From Cryptosporangium minutisporangium (GTDB lineage: Bacteria; Actinomycetota; Actinomycetes; Mycobacteriales; Cryptosporangiaceae), in NCBI RefSeq assembly GCF_039536245.1, contig NZ_BAAAYN010000003.1, positions 74,498 through 122,919 of the forward strand: a stretch of DNA of 48,422 bases, read 5' to 3'. The position numbers and the translations under genes are program-made. This document shows positions 1 to 7,962 of the stretch, in pieces (position 1 is the stretch's first letter; each line of letters opens with the position of its first letter). Below the pieces are notes generated by a model. The model worked only from the letters and a program-made list of their open reading frames with translations. It was not told the DNA's origin and did not search any database.

Positions 1-1
1 G

Positions 2-994
2 GCGATCGCCGCGGTGACCGTGGGTCTGAGCCTCGAGCGGCTCGTCTCGACGCCGGACCGCTGGGGTGGCTCGGCCGAGCTCGACGTCGCCGAGGTCCTC
101 GACGACGACCTCGACCGGCTCGCCGCCGATCCGCGGGTGGTGGCGCTGGCCGAGGCGCTCTCCGGCTCGGTGGAGATCGACGGCGAGCGGACCCCGGCGT
201 CCGCGTACCGGGTGTGGAAGGGGGACGTCGGGCCGACGGTCCTCGCGGGCCGGTTGCCGGCCAGGGTCGACGAGGTGTGCGTGGGGATCCGGTTCGCCGA
301 GCGCCACGGGCTGCGCGTGGACGACACTCTCGTCGTCACCGCCGGGGACGGCCCGCCGCGGCGGCTGCGCGTGGTCGGCGTCGGGGTCGTGCCGTCGCTC
401 GACGACGGCACCCGGCTCAGCGGCGGCGTCGTGCTGCACCCGGACGCCATCGGGACGCTCGCGGCGTCCGAGGGATTCCGTGAGGGGCAGCTCCGGGTGG
501 CGCCGGGAACGCTCGACGACCTCACGGCCGACCTGGGACGCGACCGGGAGATCTACCCGCGGGGCCTCCCGCCGGAGATCACGGTGCTCGACGGTCTCCG
601 TCCGGTGCCGGTCGCCGTGGCCACGGTGCTGGCGATCGCGGTCGTGCTCGTCCTGGTGCACGCGCTGCGGGGTGCCCGGCGTCGGCTGCGCCGTGACCTC
701 GCCGTGCTCCGCGCCCTCGGCGTGACCGCGGCCGGTCAGGCCGCCGTCCTCGCGGTCGTGGCGTTGCGGGTGGTCGTTCCGGCCGTGCTGCTCGGGGTGC
801 CGCTCGGCTACGGCGTCGGCCGGATCGTCTGGCACGAGGTCGCGACCGGCTCGGGCGTCGGTGGTGACGCCTCGCTACCGGCGTGGGTGGCGCTTCTCGG
901 TGCGCTGGCCGTGTTCGTCCTCGCGGTGGGTCTGACGGTGCCGGGTCGGCGGACCGGCCGCGGCGGGATCGCGGCGACGCTCCGGGTGGAGTGA
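2..994 (+). CDS. FtsX-family ABC transporter permease, C-terminal part (5' end outside window)
   Basis: The reading frame is open from the first bases, so the gene starts upstream of the window and only its last 330 or so residues are seen. A soluble, extracytoplasmic-looking domain of about 190 residues comes first. It is followed by three hydrophobic segments: one beginning VPVAVATVLAIAVV, one around AAVLAVVALRVVVPAVLL, and a last one near WVALLGALAVFVLAVG. The positively charged loop GARRRLRRDLAVLRALGV lies between the first two. This 'AVLRALG' loop and the three terminal helices are typical of FtsX/MacB permeases, which export or extract lipids, peptides or lipoproteins with a partner ATPase. 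The ATPase would lie upstream. The gene is convergent with the response regulator that follows. Substrate unknown. Confidence 0.8.
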   Translation, partial: AIAAVTVGLSLERLVSTPDRWGGSAELDVAEVLDDDLDRLAADPRVVALAEALSGSVEIDGERTPASAYRVWKGDVGPTVLAGRLPARVDEVCVGIRFAERHGLRVDDTLVVTAGDGPPRRLRVVGVGVVPSLDDGTRLSGGVVLHPDAIGTLAASEGFREGQLRVAPGTLDDLTADLGRDREIYPRGLPPEITVLDGLRPVPVAVATVLAIAVVLVLVHALRGARRRLRRDLAVLRALGVTAAGQAAVLAVVALRVVVPAVLLGVPLGYGVGRIVWHEVATGSGVGGDASLPAWVALLGALAVFVLAVGLTVPGRRTGRGGIAATLRVE

Positions 995-1017
995 CGCGGC
1001 ACGGGCCCCGATGGTCC

Positions 1018-1680
1018 TTACTTCCGATGGTCGAGGAACATCAGCACCGCACGGACCCGCCGGTTGATGTCGGGCTCGCTGGCCAGGTCGAGCTTGCCGA
1101 AGATCTGGTTGGCGTGTTTCTCCACCGCGCGTTCGGTGAGGTGCAGCGTCCGCGCGATCGCGAGGTTGTTCTTGCCCTGCGCCATCTCGGCGAGGACCTC
1201 GGATTCGCGCGGGCTGAGCGCGTCCAGGGCGTTCCGCGTGGCGCTGTGCGTCCGCACCAGCGCCGCGACGACCGCGGGGTCGATGACCGATCCGCCCTCG
1301 GCGACCCGGCGCACGGCCTCGGTGAGCTCCCGGACGTGCGCGACGCGCTCCTTGAGCAGGTAACCCCGGCCCTCCACACCGTCGTTGAGCAGCGCCAGGG
1401 CGTACGCCGGCTCGTGGTACTGGCTCAACACGATGACGCCGATCCGCGGATGGTCGCGACGGAGCCGGGTGGCCAGCTGGATGCCCTCATCGGTGCCGGT
1501 GGGTGGCATCCGCACGTCGGTGATCACCAGGTCGGGCTGCTCGGCCTCGACCAGCTCCAGGATCGACGGCAGGTCGGCCGCGGTACCGACCATATCCAGC
1601 CCGTCGGCGACGGCGATGAGCTGCGACAACCCCGCCCGCAGCAGCACGTCGTCTTCGGCGATCGCCACTCGGACCGGCAC
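1018..1680 (-). CDS. LuxR/NarL-type DNA-binding response regulator
   Basis: A 220-residue two-domain response regulator. The N-terminal receiver carries the acidic pair in VAIAEDD, the phospho-acceptor Asp in DLVITDVRMP and the late Ser/Lys region VLSQYHEP...YLLKERV. The C-terminal LuxR helix-turn-helix begins at LSPRESEVLAEMAQG and continues through LTERAVEKHANQIFGKL. Such proteins are phosphorylated by a sensor kinase and then bind DNA. No partner kinase is adjacent; one could lie outside the window. The start is a GTG without a clear ribosome site. A receiver-only protein is encoded just upstream on the same strand with a gap of about 30 bp, suggesting cotranscription. Confidence 0.9.
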   Translation of the reverse strand: MPVRVAIAEDDVLLRAGLSQLIAVADGLDMVGTAADLPSILELVEAEQPDLVITDVRMPPTGTDEGIQLATRLRRDHPRIGVIVLSQYHEPAYALALLNDGVEGRGYLLKERVAHVRELTEAVRRVAEGGSVIDPAVVAALVRTHSATRNALDALSPRESEVLAEMAQGKNNLAIARTLHLTERAVEKHANQIFGKLDLASEPDINRRVRAVLMFLDHRK

Positions 1681-1711
1681 GCGGCCATGATAGACGCGGC
1701 CCGCTGCGGGG

Positions 1712-2074
1712 CTACCGGGGGCGGGTGCTCCAGATGCTCCGGAGCAGGGTCGGCCGGAGCGCCGACTTGTGGAAGTACCCCGCCACCTCGGGCGTCGCGA
1801 CCGCGGTCGGCAGGTCGCGCGGGTGATACGTCGAGAACACGACCACCAGGACGCCCGGGCAGACCGTGTGCAGCCGCCGTGCCGCCTCGACCCCGTCGAC
1901 GCCCGGCAGCCGCAGGTCCATCAGCACCAGATCCGGGCGCAGCAGCGGGCCGCGGTGGACCGCGTCCTCTCCGCTGATCGCGGTACCCACCAGCGCGAAC
2001 CCGCCGGTGTGCGTGACCACGGCGGTGGCCGCGGCCCGGAACGGCTCCTGGTCGTCGACGACCAGGACCCGCAC
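1712..2074 (-). CDS. Stand-alone response regulator receiver domain
   Basis: A 120-residue protein that is essentially one receiver domain: acidic pocket VLVVDDQEPF, phospho-acceptor Asp in DLVLMDLRLPGVDG, Ser/Thr in VFSTYHP and the conserved Lys in GYFHKSAL. The open frame runs further upstream to 2239, but the GTG at 2074 is preferred because it is preceded by GGAGGGAG and places the acidic residues at the very N-terminus as in the family. There is no output domain, and the C-terminus ends about 12 residues after the conserved Lys. It probably acts as a phosphate sink or protein-binding switch, or is a truncated LuxR-type regulator. It lies directly upstream of a full LuxR-type regulator. 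Confidence 0.75.
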   Translation of the reverse strand: MRVLVVDDQEPFRAAATAVVTHTGGFALVGTAISGEDAVHRGPLLRPDLVLMDLRLPGVDGVEAARRLHTVCPGVLVVVFSTYHPRDLPTAVATPEVAGYFHKSALRPTLLRSIWSTRPR

Positions 2075-2231
2075 CGTCGCCTCTCCCTCCACGGGCCCAG
2101 CATCCGCTCCTGCGGCTCGGCCGCGCGCGGGTGCTGGCACCCCTTCCGAGTCGCCAGGCAGCACCGGCGCGCCGCACGCCCCGCGGCGCAGAGACTCGTC
2201 GTCGACCGTCCCGAACGCCCGAAGGAGCACC

Positions 2232-2945
2232 ATGACCACCTATACCGCTGCACACGACCGGAGTGCCGCGCCGCCGGACGCGGTCCGCCGCCGCCGGCCG
2301 TGGGCGGTGACCGGCGTCGTCACCGGAGTGCTCGGCCTGGCGGCCACGATGAACGTTTTGGCCAAGAGCGTGTACCCGGAGGACGGCAGCGGGCTGGACG
2401 CGAGTGTCGTCGACCGGGTCGACGCCACCGGCACCCGGATCGGCTTCGTCCTCGGGTACCTCGCGGTCGCCGGCCTGCTCGTGCTGGCCGCGCAGTGGCG
2501 CCGTCACGTCGAGCCGCAGCTGCCCACCAGCACGGCCAGCCGAGTGGTGAGCAACGGGCTGCTGGCGTCCGCCGCCGCGCTGACGTTCGGATACGGCTGG
2601 ATGGGCGCGCTCGCGCTCTACAACGACGACGGCCCCGAGGCCGGCAGCTTCGACCAGGCCGGGGTCTACGTCTACTTCATGCTCACCGACTTCGGCCCGT
2701 TCATCGGGTGGCTGGGGGTCGTCGTCGCGGCCGGTGCCGCCGCCTGGATGGGGCTGGTCGAGCGGAGCCTGCCGGTCTGGATCGGCATCGTCGGTGTGCT
2801 GCCGGTGCTCGGCACGCTGCTCTTCATCGTGCTGACGTCGGTGCCCGGGGCGCCCGGGCTGTTCGGTGGGCTCTGGATGATCGTGACGTTCACCGGCATC
2901 GCGCTGAGCCGCCGACCCTTCACTGCCGGGTCCAGGGGGGTCTGA
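2232..2945 (+). CDS. Polytopic membrane protein of unknown function
   Basis: A 237-residue protein starting at an ATG with a good ribosome site (GAAGGAG, 5 bp upstream). It has a short polar N-terminus and about six hydrophobic segments, for example around WAVTGVVTGVLGLAA, IGFVLGYLAVAGLLVLAA, GLLASAAALTFGYGWMGALA, FIGWLGVVVAAGAAAW, IGIVGVLPVLGTLLFIVL and LWMIVTFTGIALS. No family motif is recognised. It is transcribed away from the two response-regulator genes with about 157 bp between the starts. It could be a target of those regulators, but nothing in the sequence proves it. Confidence 0.65.
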   Translation: MTTYTAAHDRSAAPPDAVRRRRPWAVTGVVTGVLGLAATMNVLAKSVYPEDGSGLDASVVDRVDATGTRIGFVLGYLAVAGLLVLAAQWRRHVEPQLPTSTASRVVSNGLLASAAALTFGYGWMGALALYNDDGPEAGSFDQAGVYVYFMLTDFGPFIGWLGVVVAAGAAAWMGLVERSLPVWIGIVGVLPVLGTLLFIVLTSVPGAPGLFGGLWMIVTFTGIALSRRPFTAGSRGV

Positions 2946-3081
2946 GACCCGGCTTTTCCGGCCCGGTTCCCCGTCCGGGCCCGGTCCCGGCCGGTTCGGT
3001 CCCTTCCGGCCGGGACCGCCTCTTCCGCGGCGACGCCGGCCGGGTGGCTGCTCACCCGGCCGGCGACGTTCGCCGTTCCCC

Positions 3082-3120
3082 GATCGGTCCCCGGCCCGTT
3101 CCTCGGCCCGGGGACCGATC
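3082..3120. terminator. Hairpin between convergent genes
   Basis: GATCGGTCCCCGG (3082-3094) pairs perfectly with CCGGGGACCGATC (3108-3120) across a 13-nt loop. It lies between the 3' ends of the membrane protein gene (+) and the NmrA-type gene (-), whose stop codon is adjacent. There is no long T-run, as is usual in actinobacteria, so it could serve either or both genes. Confidence 0.6.
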
Positions 3121-3935
3121 TACTCGGCCCAGGCGCCGGACTCGGCGGCGCCCTTGGCGTACTCGGCGAAGTCCTTGGCCGGCCGGCCGAGCGCGCGCTG
3201 CACCCCGTCCCGCACCGCCTCGTTGCGGCCGTCCAGCACCTCGGTGAACAGGTACGTGACCAGCCAGATCACGTCCTCCGGGTACTCCGCGGCGCGCAGG
3301 CCGGCGGCGTAGTCGTCGATGCTCACCGACTCGAAGCCCACGCTCCGCCCGGAGGCCGCGGCGATCTCCGCGGCGGCCTCCGCGAACGTCAGCGCGCGCG
3401 GCCCGGTCAGTTCGTAGAGCTGTCCGGTGTGGCGCGGATCGGTCAGCGCCGCGACCGCTACGTCGGCGATGTCGTCGACGTCGACGAACGGCTCTCGCAC
3501 GTCGGTGACCGGCACCCGGATCGTGCCGTCGAGCACGTCGGCGAGCAGGTAGTCCTCGCTGAAGTTCTGCGCGAACCAGCTGCAGCGGACGATCGTCCAC
3601 TCCGGAGCGTTGGCCTGCACGATGCGCTCGCAGCGCTCGGCCTCGGTCTCTCCGCGGCCGGAGAGCAGGACCAGGCGGCGGACGCCCTGGCGCGCGGCCT
3701 CCGCGGTGAACGTCTCGATCGCCTTCGGGGCGTCCGGCACGGCCAGGTCGGGCACGTAGTTCACGTAGGCCGCGTCGACGCCGGAGAGCGCCGCCGGCCA
3801 GGTCGCCGGGTCGGCCCAGTCGAACGGCGGGGTACCCGAGCGGGACCCGAGCCGGACCGGGATGCCGAGCGCGTCGAGGCGGGCGGCGATGCGGCGGCCG
3901 GTCTTACCGTTACCTGCGGTCAGAAGGATTGTCAT
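3120..3935 (-). CDS. NmrA-like NAD(P)-binding family protein (atypical SDR)
   Basis: A 271-residue protein with an N-terminal dinucleotide-binding motif MTILLTAGNGKTGRRIA (GxGxxG-like) and the NmrA/HSCARG layout: the VRRLVLLSGRG segment, WTIVRCSWFAQNF, the VPVTDVREPFVDVDDIADVA stretch and a C-terminal helical part. Family members are NAD(P)H-binding redox sensors or reductases of quinone-like substrates, and the classical YxxxK pair is absent. It is divergent from an AraC-type regulator (start 4017). The 80-bp gap holds two inverted repeats that could be that regulator's sites. This reductase/AraC arrangement suggests the AraC protein controls it. Confidence 0.85.
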   Translation of the reverse strand: MTILLTAGNGKTGRRIAARLDALGIPVRLGSRSGTPPFDWADPATWPAALSGVDAAYVNYVPDLAVPDAPKAIETFTAEAARQGVRRLVLLSGRGETEAERCERIVQANAPEWTIVRCSWFAQNFSEDYLLADVLDGTIRVPVTDVREPFVDVDDIADVAVAALTDPRHTGQLYELTGPRALTFAEAAAEIAAASGRSVGFESVSIDDYAAGLRAAEYPEDVIWLVTYLFTEVLDGRNEAVRDGVQRALGRPAKDFAEYAKGAAESGAWAE

Positions 3936-3952
3936 GGCTCAAGCAAACCGTC

Positions 3953-3967
3953 AGACGTGAGACGTCT
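3953..3967. promoter_or_regulatory. Inverted repeat in NmrA/AraC divergent promoter (site 1)
   Basis: AGACGT-GAG-ACGTCT is a perfect 6-3-6 inverted repeat about 18 bp upstream of the NmrA-like start. It shares the ACGTGAG core with a second repeat nearby (3997-4010). Candidate operator for the divergently encoded AraC-type regulator, or a site overlapping the promoter. Confidence 0.4.
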
Positions 3968-3996
3968 CCATCGTTGTGAGGCGCACCTGCATACGT

Positions 3997-4010
3997 GAGC
4001 GTCTACGCTC
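3997..4010. promoter_or_regulatory. Inverted repeat in NmrA/AraC divergent promoter (site 2)
   Basis: GAGCG-TCTA-CGCTC is a 5-4-5 inverted repeat that ends 6 bp before the GTG start of the AraC-type gene. The preceding bases ACGTGAGCGTCT resemble ACGTGAGACGTCT of site 1. A position so close to the start would suit autorepression. Confidence 0.35.
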
Positions 4011-4016
4011 GACCCC

Positions 4017-5039
4017 GTGGACACTCTGGCCGGCCTGCTCGACGGGCCCAGGGCGCGGGGCGCGTTCCTGATCCGCTCGCTGATGACCCCGCCCTGGTCG
4101 ATGCGGATCGAGGACGAGGCACCGCTGACGCTCTGCGCGGTCGTGCAGGGGAAGGCGTGCGTGCTGCCCGAGGCGGGTGGGCTGGTCCGGGTGGAGAGCG
4201 GCGACGTCGTGATCTTCCGGGGGCCCGACCACTACACGGTCGCCGACGAACCGGACACCGCGCCGCAGGTGCACATCCTGCCCGGTCAGGAGTGCCGGAC
4301 ACCCGACGGTGCGCCGATCCGGATGAGCGAACTGCTGTCGCCGCCGGGTGTGCTCGGCGTCCGCACGTGGGGCACCCAGGCGAGTGGGGGCACGCAGGCG
4401 AGTGGGGGCACGCAGGCGAGTGGGGGCACGCAGGGGATCGGGAGTACGCAGGCGACCGGGGGCACCGAGCTGCTGACCGGTACCTACGAAGTGCAGAGCG
4501 AGGTCAGCAGCCGCCTGCTCGCGACCCTGCCGCCGGTGCTGGTGATCCGGCGCGACAGCTGGGACAACCCGCTGGTGGGCTTCCTCGCCGAGGAGATCGT
4601 CAAGGACGCCCCCGGCCAGACCGCGGTCCTCGACCGGCTGCTCGACCTGTTGCTGATCGGCGCGCTGCGGACCTGGTTCGCCCGGCAGGACAGCAAGGCG
4701 CCGGGCTGGTACCGCGCGCACAGCGATCCGGTCGTCGGGCCGGCCGTGCGGATGCTGCAGGCCGAGCCCGCCCGGCCGTGGACCGTGGCGCTGCTGGCCC
4801 GGGAGACCGGCGTCTCTCGGGCCGCGCTCGCCCGGCGGTTCACCGAGCTGGTGGGCGAGCCGCCGATGGCGTTCCTGACCGGCTGGCGGCTGGCCCTCGC
4901 CGCGGACCTGCTGCGCGAGCCGGACGCGACGCTGGCGGCGGTCGCCCGCAAGGTGGGGTACGGCAGCCCGTTCGCGCTGAGCTCGGCGTTCAAGCGGGTG
5001 CGCGGCATCAGCCCGCAGGAGTTCCGCTCGGTGGGCTGA
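4017..5039 (+). CDS. AraC-family regulator with N-terminal cupin domain and repeat-expanded linker
   Basis: A 340-residue protein. Residues 1 to about 110 form a cupin-type effector domain (AFLIRSLMTPPWSMRIEDEAP, then GDVVIFRGPDHYTVAD), as in the AraC cupin_6 group. The C-terminal 100 residues form the double HTH (WTVALLARETGVSRAALARRF and LAAVARKVGYGSPFALSSAFKR). The linker at residues 119-148 is a five-fold GTQASG-type repeat encoded by 18-bp tandem units (4371-4460). Family members are commonly linked to neighbouring oxidoreductases; here the divergent NmrA-like gene is the obvious target. The ligand is unknown. The start is the GTG at 4017, because the homologous region begins at once. 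Confidence 0.9.
   Translation: MDTLAGLLDGPRARGAFLIRSLMTPPWSMRIEDEAPLTLCAVVQGKACVLPEAGGLVRVESGDVVIFRGPDHYTVADEPDTAPQVHILPGQECRTPDGAPIRMSELLSPPGVLGVRTWGTQASGGTQASGGTQASGGTQGIGSTQATGGTELLTGTYEVQSEVSSRLLATLPPVLVIRRDSWDNPLVGFLAEEIVKDAPGQTAVLDRLLDLLLIGALRTWFARQDSKAPGWYRAHSDPVVGPAVRMLQAEPARPWTVALLARETGVSRAALARRFTELVGEPPMAFLTGWRLALAADLLREPDATLAAVARKVGYGSPFALSSAFKRVRGISPQEFRSVG
4371..4460 (+). repeat. 18-bp in-frame tandem repeat inside the AraC-type gene
   Basis: Five consecutive 18-bp units begin at 4371, 4389, 4407, 4425 and 4443. Units 2 and 3 are identical (GGCACGCAGGCGAGTGGG), unit 1 differs at one base, and units 4 and 5 are degenerate. Each unit encodes a GTQASG-like hexapeptide in the linker between the cupin and HTH domains. 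Copy number can change without frameshift. Confidence 0.9.
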
Positions 5040-5071
5040 CTTCTGTCGGAGGCCGGGGTTACGTTCAGCTA

Positions 5072-5692
5072 ATGAGCGAACTACCACACGTGGTGGTCCA
5101 CGTGGCTGTGTCGCTGGAAGGGGCCACTACCGGATTCGAACTCGATCTCGCCCGGTTCTACGCGCTGGCGCAGACCTGGCGCGAGGACGTCACGCTCGTC
5201 GGCGCCGACACGATCCTCGCGCAGGAGGCCGCGCTGGCGACGGTGCCCAAGCCTGGCCCCGCCGAGAACGGCCCGCTGCTCGCCGTCGTCGACAGCTGCG
5301 CTCGCGTCCACTCGTGGCGGGCGCTGCGCGACGCCGGGCACTGGTCGGGCGTGCTGGCGCTGCGCGCGGCGTCCACCCCGAAGGGCGCGGCCGAGTCGTC
5401 GGAGCGGCTGGTCGTCGGAGCCGAGCGCGTCGACCTCCGCGCGGCGTTGGCCGCGCTGGCCGGGCGCGGGGCGTCGACCGTGCGGGTCGACAGCGGCGGG
5501 GCGCTGACCGGCGCGCTGCTCGCCCAGGGCCTTCTCGACGAGGTCAGCCTGCTGGTCCACCCGGTGTTCGCCGGGCACGGCGGCCACCACCGGTGGTTCG
5601 GGCCGTCGCACCCGCCCGCCAGGGCGTTCACCCTGGCCGGCAACGAAACGATCGGCGATCTGGTCTGGCTGCGGTACCGCGCGAGCGGCTGA
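5072..5692 (+). CDS. RibD C-terminal domain (dihydrofolate reductase-like) protein
   Basis: A 206-residue protein consisting of one RibD_C/DHFR-like fold: N-terminal strand HVVVHVAVSLEGATTGFELD, the nucleotide-site segment VTLVGADTILAQE, the glycine-containing VRVDSGGALTGALLAQGLLDEVSLLVHPV and a C-terminal strand region IGDLVWLRYRAS. In riboflavin synthesis this domain reduces a pyrimidine with NADPH, but stand-alone copies in actinobacteria usually have unknown reductase roles. The ATG at 5072 lies 32 bp after the AraC-type gene on the same strand. GGAGG about 20 bp upstream is far for a ribosome site, so translation initiation is uncertain. It may belong to the same transcript. Confidence 0.8.
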   Translation: MSELPHVVVHVAVSLEGATTGFELDLARFYALAQTWREDVTLVGADTILAQEAALATVPKPGPAENGPLLAVVDSCARVHSWRALRDAGHWSGVLALRAASTPKGAAESSERLVVGAERVDLRAALAALAGRGASTVRVDSGGALTGALLAQGLLDEVSLLVHPVFAGHGGHHRWFGPSHPPARAFTLAGNETIGDLVWLRYRASG

Positions 5693-5762
5693 CGCGTTTC
5701 ACCGGCGGTATGCGTTGGTACGCACTGCGTACGAGCGACATCGCGGCGTCGAGGGAGCGGTC

Positions 5763-7196
5763 ATGGCTCAGGTCACCGATGCACCGGAAACCCCCGAGCT
5801 GCAGAAGGGCCTGCGCCCGCGCCACCTGCGGATGATCGCGATCGGTGGCGTCATCGGTGCCGGTCTGTTCGTGGGCTCCGGCGCGGTGATCAACGACGTC
5901 GGGCCGGCCGCGTTCCTCACCTACGCCGTCACCGGCGTGCTGATCGTCCTGGTCATGCGGATGCTCGGGGAGATGGCGACCGCCCACCCGTCCACCGGGT
6001 CGTTCGCGGACTACGCACGCGCGGCGCTCGGCAACTGGGCCGGCTTCTCGGTGGGCTGGCTGTACTGGTACTTCTGGGTCATCGTCGTCGGGTTCGAGGC
6101 GGTAGCCGGTGCGGAGATCCTCCGGCGCTGGGTCGACGTACCACTGTGGGCGCTCGCGCTCGGGCTGATGGTGCTGATGACCGTCACCAACCTGTTCTCG
6201 GTCCGCTCGTACGGCGAGTTCGAGTACTGGTTCGCGGGCGTGAAGGTGGTCGCGATCTGCGCCATGCTCGCTCTCGGCGCGTGTTTCGTCCTGGGGCTGT
6301 GGCCCGGCCGCGACCTGGACTTCTCGAACCTCACCGACCAGGGCGGCTTCCTGCCGAACGGGACCGGCGTGATCTTCTCCGCGATCGTCGTCGTCATCTT
6401 CTCGATGGTGGGTGCGGAGATCGCCACCGTTGCCGCCGCGGAGTCCGACGACCCGGCGCGCGCCATCGCCAAAGCGACCAACTCGGTCGTCGTCCGGATT
6501 TCGATTTTCTACGTCGGCTCGGTGTTCCTGCTCGCCGTGATCCTGCCGTGGGACTCGACCCGGCTGGGGGAGTCGCCGTACGTCAGCGCGTTCGACGTGA
6601 TGGGCATCCCGGGCGCGGCCGACCTGATGAACGCGGTCGTGCTCACCGCGGTGCTGTCCTGCTTGAACTCCGGCCTCTACACCGCGTCCCGGATGGTGTT
6701 CGTGCTGGCCGCCCGGGGTGAGGCGCCGCAGCGGCTGACGCGGATCAGCGGGCGCGGTGTGCCGGTGGCGGCGATCCTCGTCTCCACCGTGGTCGGATTC
6801 CTCTGTGTCGTCGCGGCGTACGTCTCGCCGGACACCGTCTTCCTGTTCCTGCTGAACTCGTCCGGCGCGGTCATCCTCTTCGTCTACCTGTTCATCTGCC
6901 TCTCCCAGCTGATCCTGCGGCGGCGGACGCCCGACGACGAGCTGCCGGTGAAGATGTGGGGTTACCCGGTGCTCACCGGGCTGGTCATCGTCGCGATCGT
7001 CGTCGTGCTGGCGTCGATGGGGGTGGGCGCGGACACCCGCTCGCAGCTGCTGCTGAGCCTGCTCTCGTTCGCGGCCGTCCTCGGCGCCCACACCGTCGTG
7101 GCCTGGCGCCGCCGCCGCCGGGCGGGAGCGCCGCCGGCTCCGACGGAGCCGCCGGATCCGACCGACCCGGCGCCCGTCGACCACTCGCTGCGCTGA
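5763..7196 (+). CDS. Amino acid permease, APC family (GABA permease-like)
   Basis: A 477-residue, 12-helix transporter. The first helix carries the APC signature RHLRMIAIGGVIGAGLFVGSG, followed by GPAAFLTYAVTG, MLGEMATAHPSTGSFADYA and the helix-6 region IFSMVGAEIATVAAAESDDP, as in GabP/AnsP-type permeases. These import amino acids such as GABA, asparagine or aromatic amino acids by proton symport. The start at 5763 is chosen because GAGGGAG lies at the right distance upstream; the frame is open further back. The last 30 residues are a proline-rich cytoplasmic tail. Substrate cannot be set from sequence alone. Confidence 0.9.
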   Translation: MAQVTDAPETPELQKGLRPRHLRMIAIGGVIGAGLFVGSGAVINDVGPAAFLTYAVTGVLIVLVMRMLGEMATAHPSTGSFADYARAALGNWAGFSVGWLYWYFWVIVVGFEAVAGAEILRRWVDVPLWALALGLMVLMTVTNLFSVRSYGEFEYWFAGVKVVAICAMLALGACFVLGLWPGRDLDFSNLTDQGGFLPNGTGVIFSAIVVVIFSMVGAEIATVAAAESDDPARAIAKATNSVVVRISIFYVGSVFLLAVILPWDSTRLGESPYVSAFDVMGIPGAADLMNAVVLTAVLSCLNSGLYTASRMVFVLAARGEAPQRLTRISGRGVPVAAILVSTVVGFLCVVAAYVSPDTVFLFLLNSSGAVILFVYLFICLSQLILRRRTPDDELPVKMWGYPVLTGLVIVAIVVVLASMGVGADTRSQLLLSLLSFAAVLGAHTVVAWRRRRRAGAPPAPTEPPDPTDPAPVDHSLR

Positions 7197-7211
7197 GATT
7201 ATTCTGGTGCG

Positions 7212-7925
7212 GTGGGCGGTCGTGTTCGGGAACCGGTCGGGCCGGATGCGGTCCGGGTGCTCTACGCCGACGCCGCCCGTCGCCTCGCCGACTACGCGCG
7301 GCGGCTCGTCCCGACCGGCCGCGACCAGCAGATCGGTGATTCCGTCCGGGAGGCGCTGCACGCCCAGCAGGTCGTCGACCGCCTCGTCGCACTCGCGGTA
7401 GCGGTCGAGCGCGCGAACGGTGCGACGTGGACCCAGATCGCGGAGGCCGCCGACGTGGATCCGGCCACCGCCCAGGAGCGCTGGGGACGTCCGGCGGCGG
7501 GCATCCTCGCCGGAGCCGCGCGCGGGCTCGGCCCGGCCCGGCTGCGCGCCGCCGGGGCCGAGTCGAGCGCGGCGCTCGCCGAGGACCTCGACGACTGGGT
7601 CCTCGAGCACCGGCAGGGCGACGATCCGGCGTCGCTCGATCCGGAGCGGCCGGTCAGCGGACGCCTGACCGGCGGAACGACGCCCACGATCGGCCCGGCC
7701 ACGCCCGCCGCGTTGCGTGCGCTGGCAGCGGCGGCCGAGGATCTGGCCGACCGGGTCCAGGCGACGCAGGCCGCGTTGAACGCGGCGAACGACGACGCGA
7801 CCCGCCGCGTGGGGTGGGGCAGGCTGGAGGAGGCCGCCGGTGCCGCGCGCCGGGCGGCGGTGACACTGCTGGCGACGGCGAGCGAGTTGGCCGCCATCCG
7901 GGTCGGCCGCCGACCACGCCGCTGA
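7212..7925 (+). CDS. Hypothetical protein with helix-turn-helix-like segment
   Basis: A 237-residue, alanine- and arginine-rich, mainly helical protein starting at a GTG 15 bp after the permease stop. Residues near 70-90 (VERANGATWTQIAEAADVDPATAQERWG) read like a helix-turn-helix of the kind seen in small actinobacterial DNA-binding proteins. The rest is long amphipathic helix, for example LAAAAEDLADRVQATQAALN and LEEAAGAARRAAVTLLATASELAAI, suggesting a coiled coil. No enzyme motif is seen. The function is unknown; a DNA-associated or regulatory role is a guess. No clear ribosome site precedes the GTG, so the start may be wrong by a few codons. Confidence 0.6.
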   Translation: MGGRVREPVGPDAVRVLYADAARRLADYARRLVPTGRDQQIGDSVREALHAQQVVDRLVALAVAVERANGATWTQIAEAADVDPATAQERWGRPAAGILAGAARGLGPARLRAAGAESSAALAEDLDDWVLEHRQGDDPASLDPERPVSGRLTGGTTPTIGPATPAALRALAAAAEDLADRVQATQAALNAANDDATRRVGWGRLEEAAGAARRAAVTLLATASELAAIRVGRRPRR

Positions 7926-7962
7926 ACTCCGGGGCCTGGCCCACGGGGGAGCGCGGGTGCGC

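Noticed and set aside
5086-5107. Palindrome-like CACGTG motifs (operator)
   Set aside because: They lie inside the start of the RibD-like coding sequence and arise from repeated Val/His codons.
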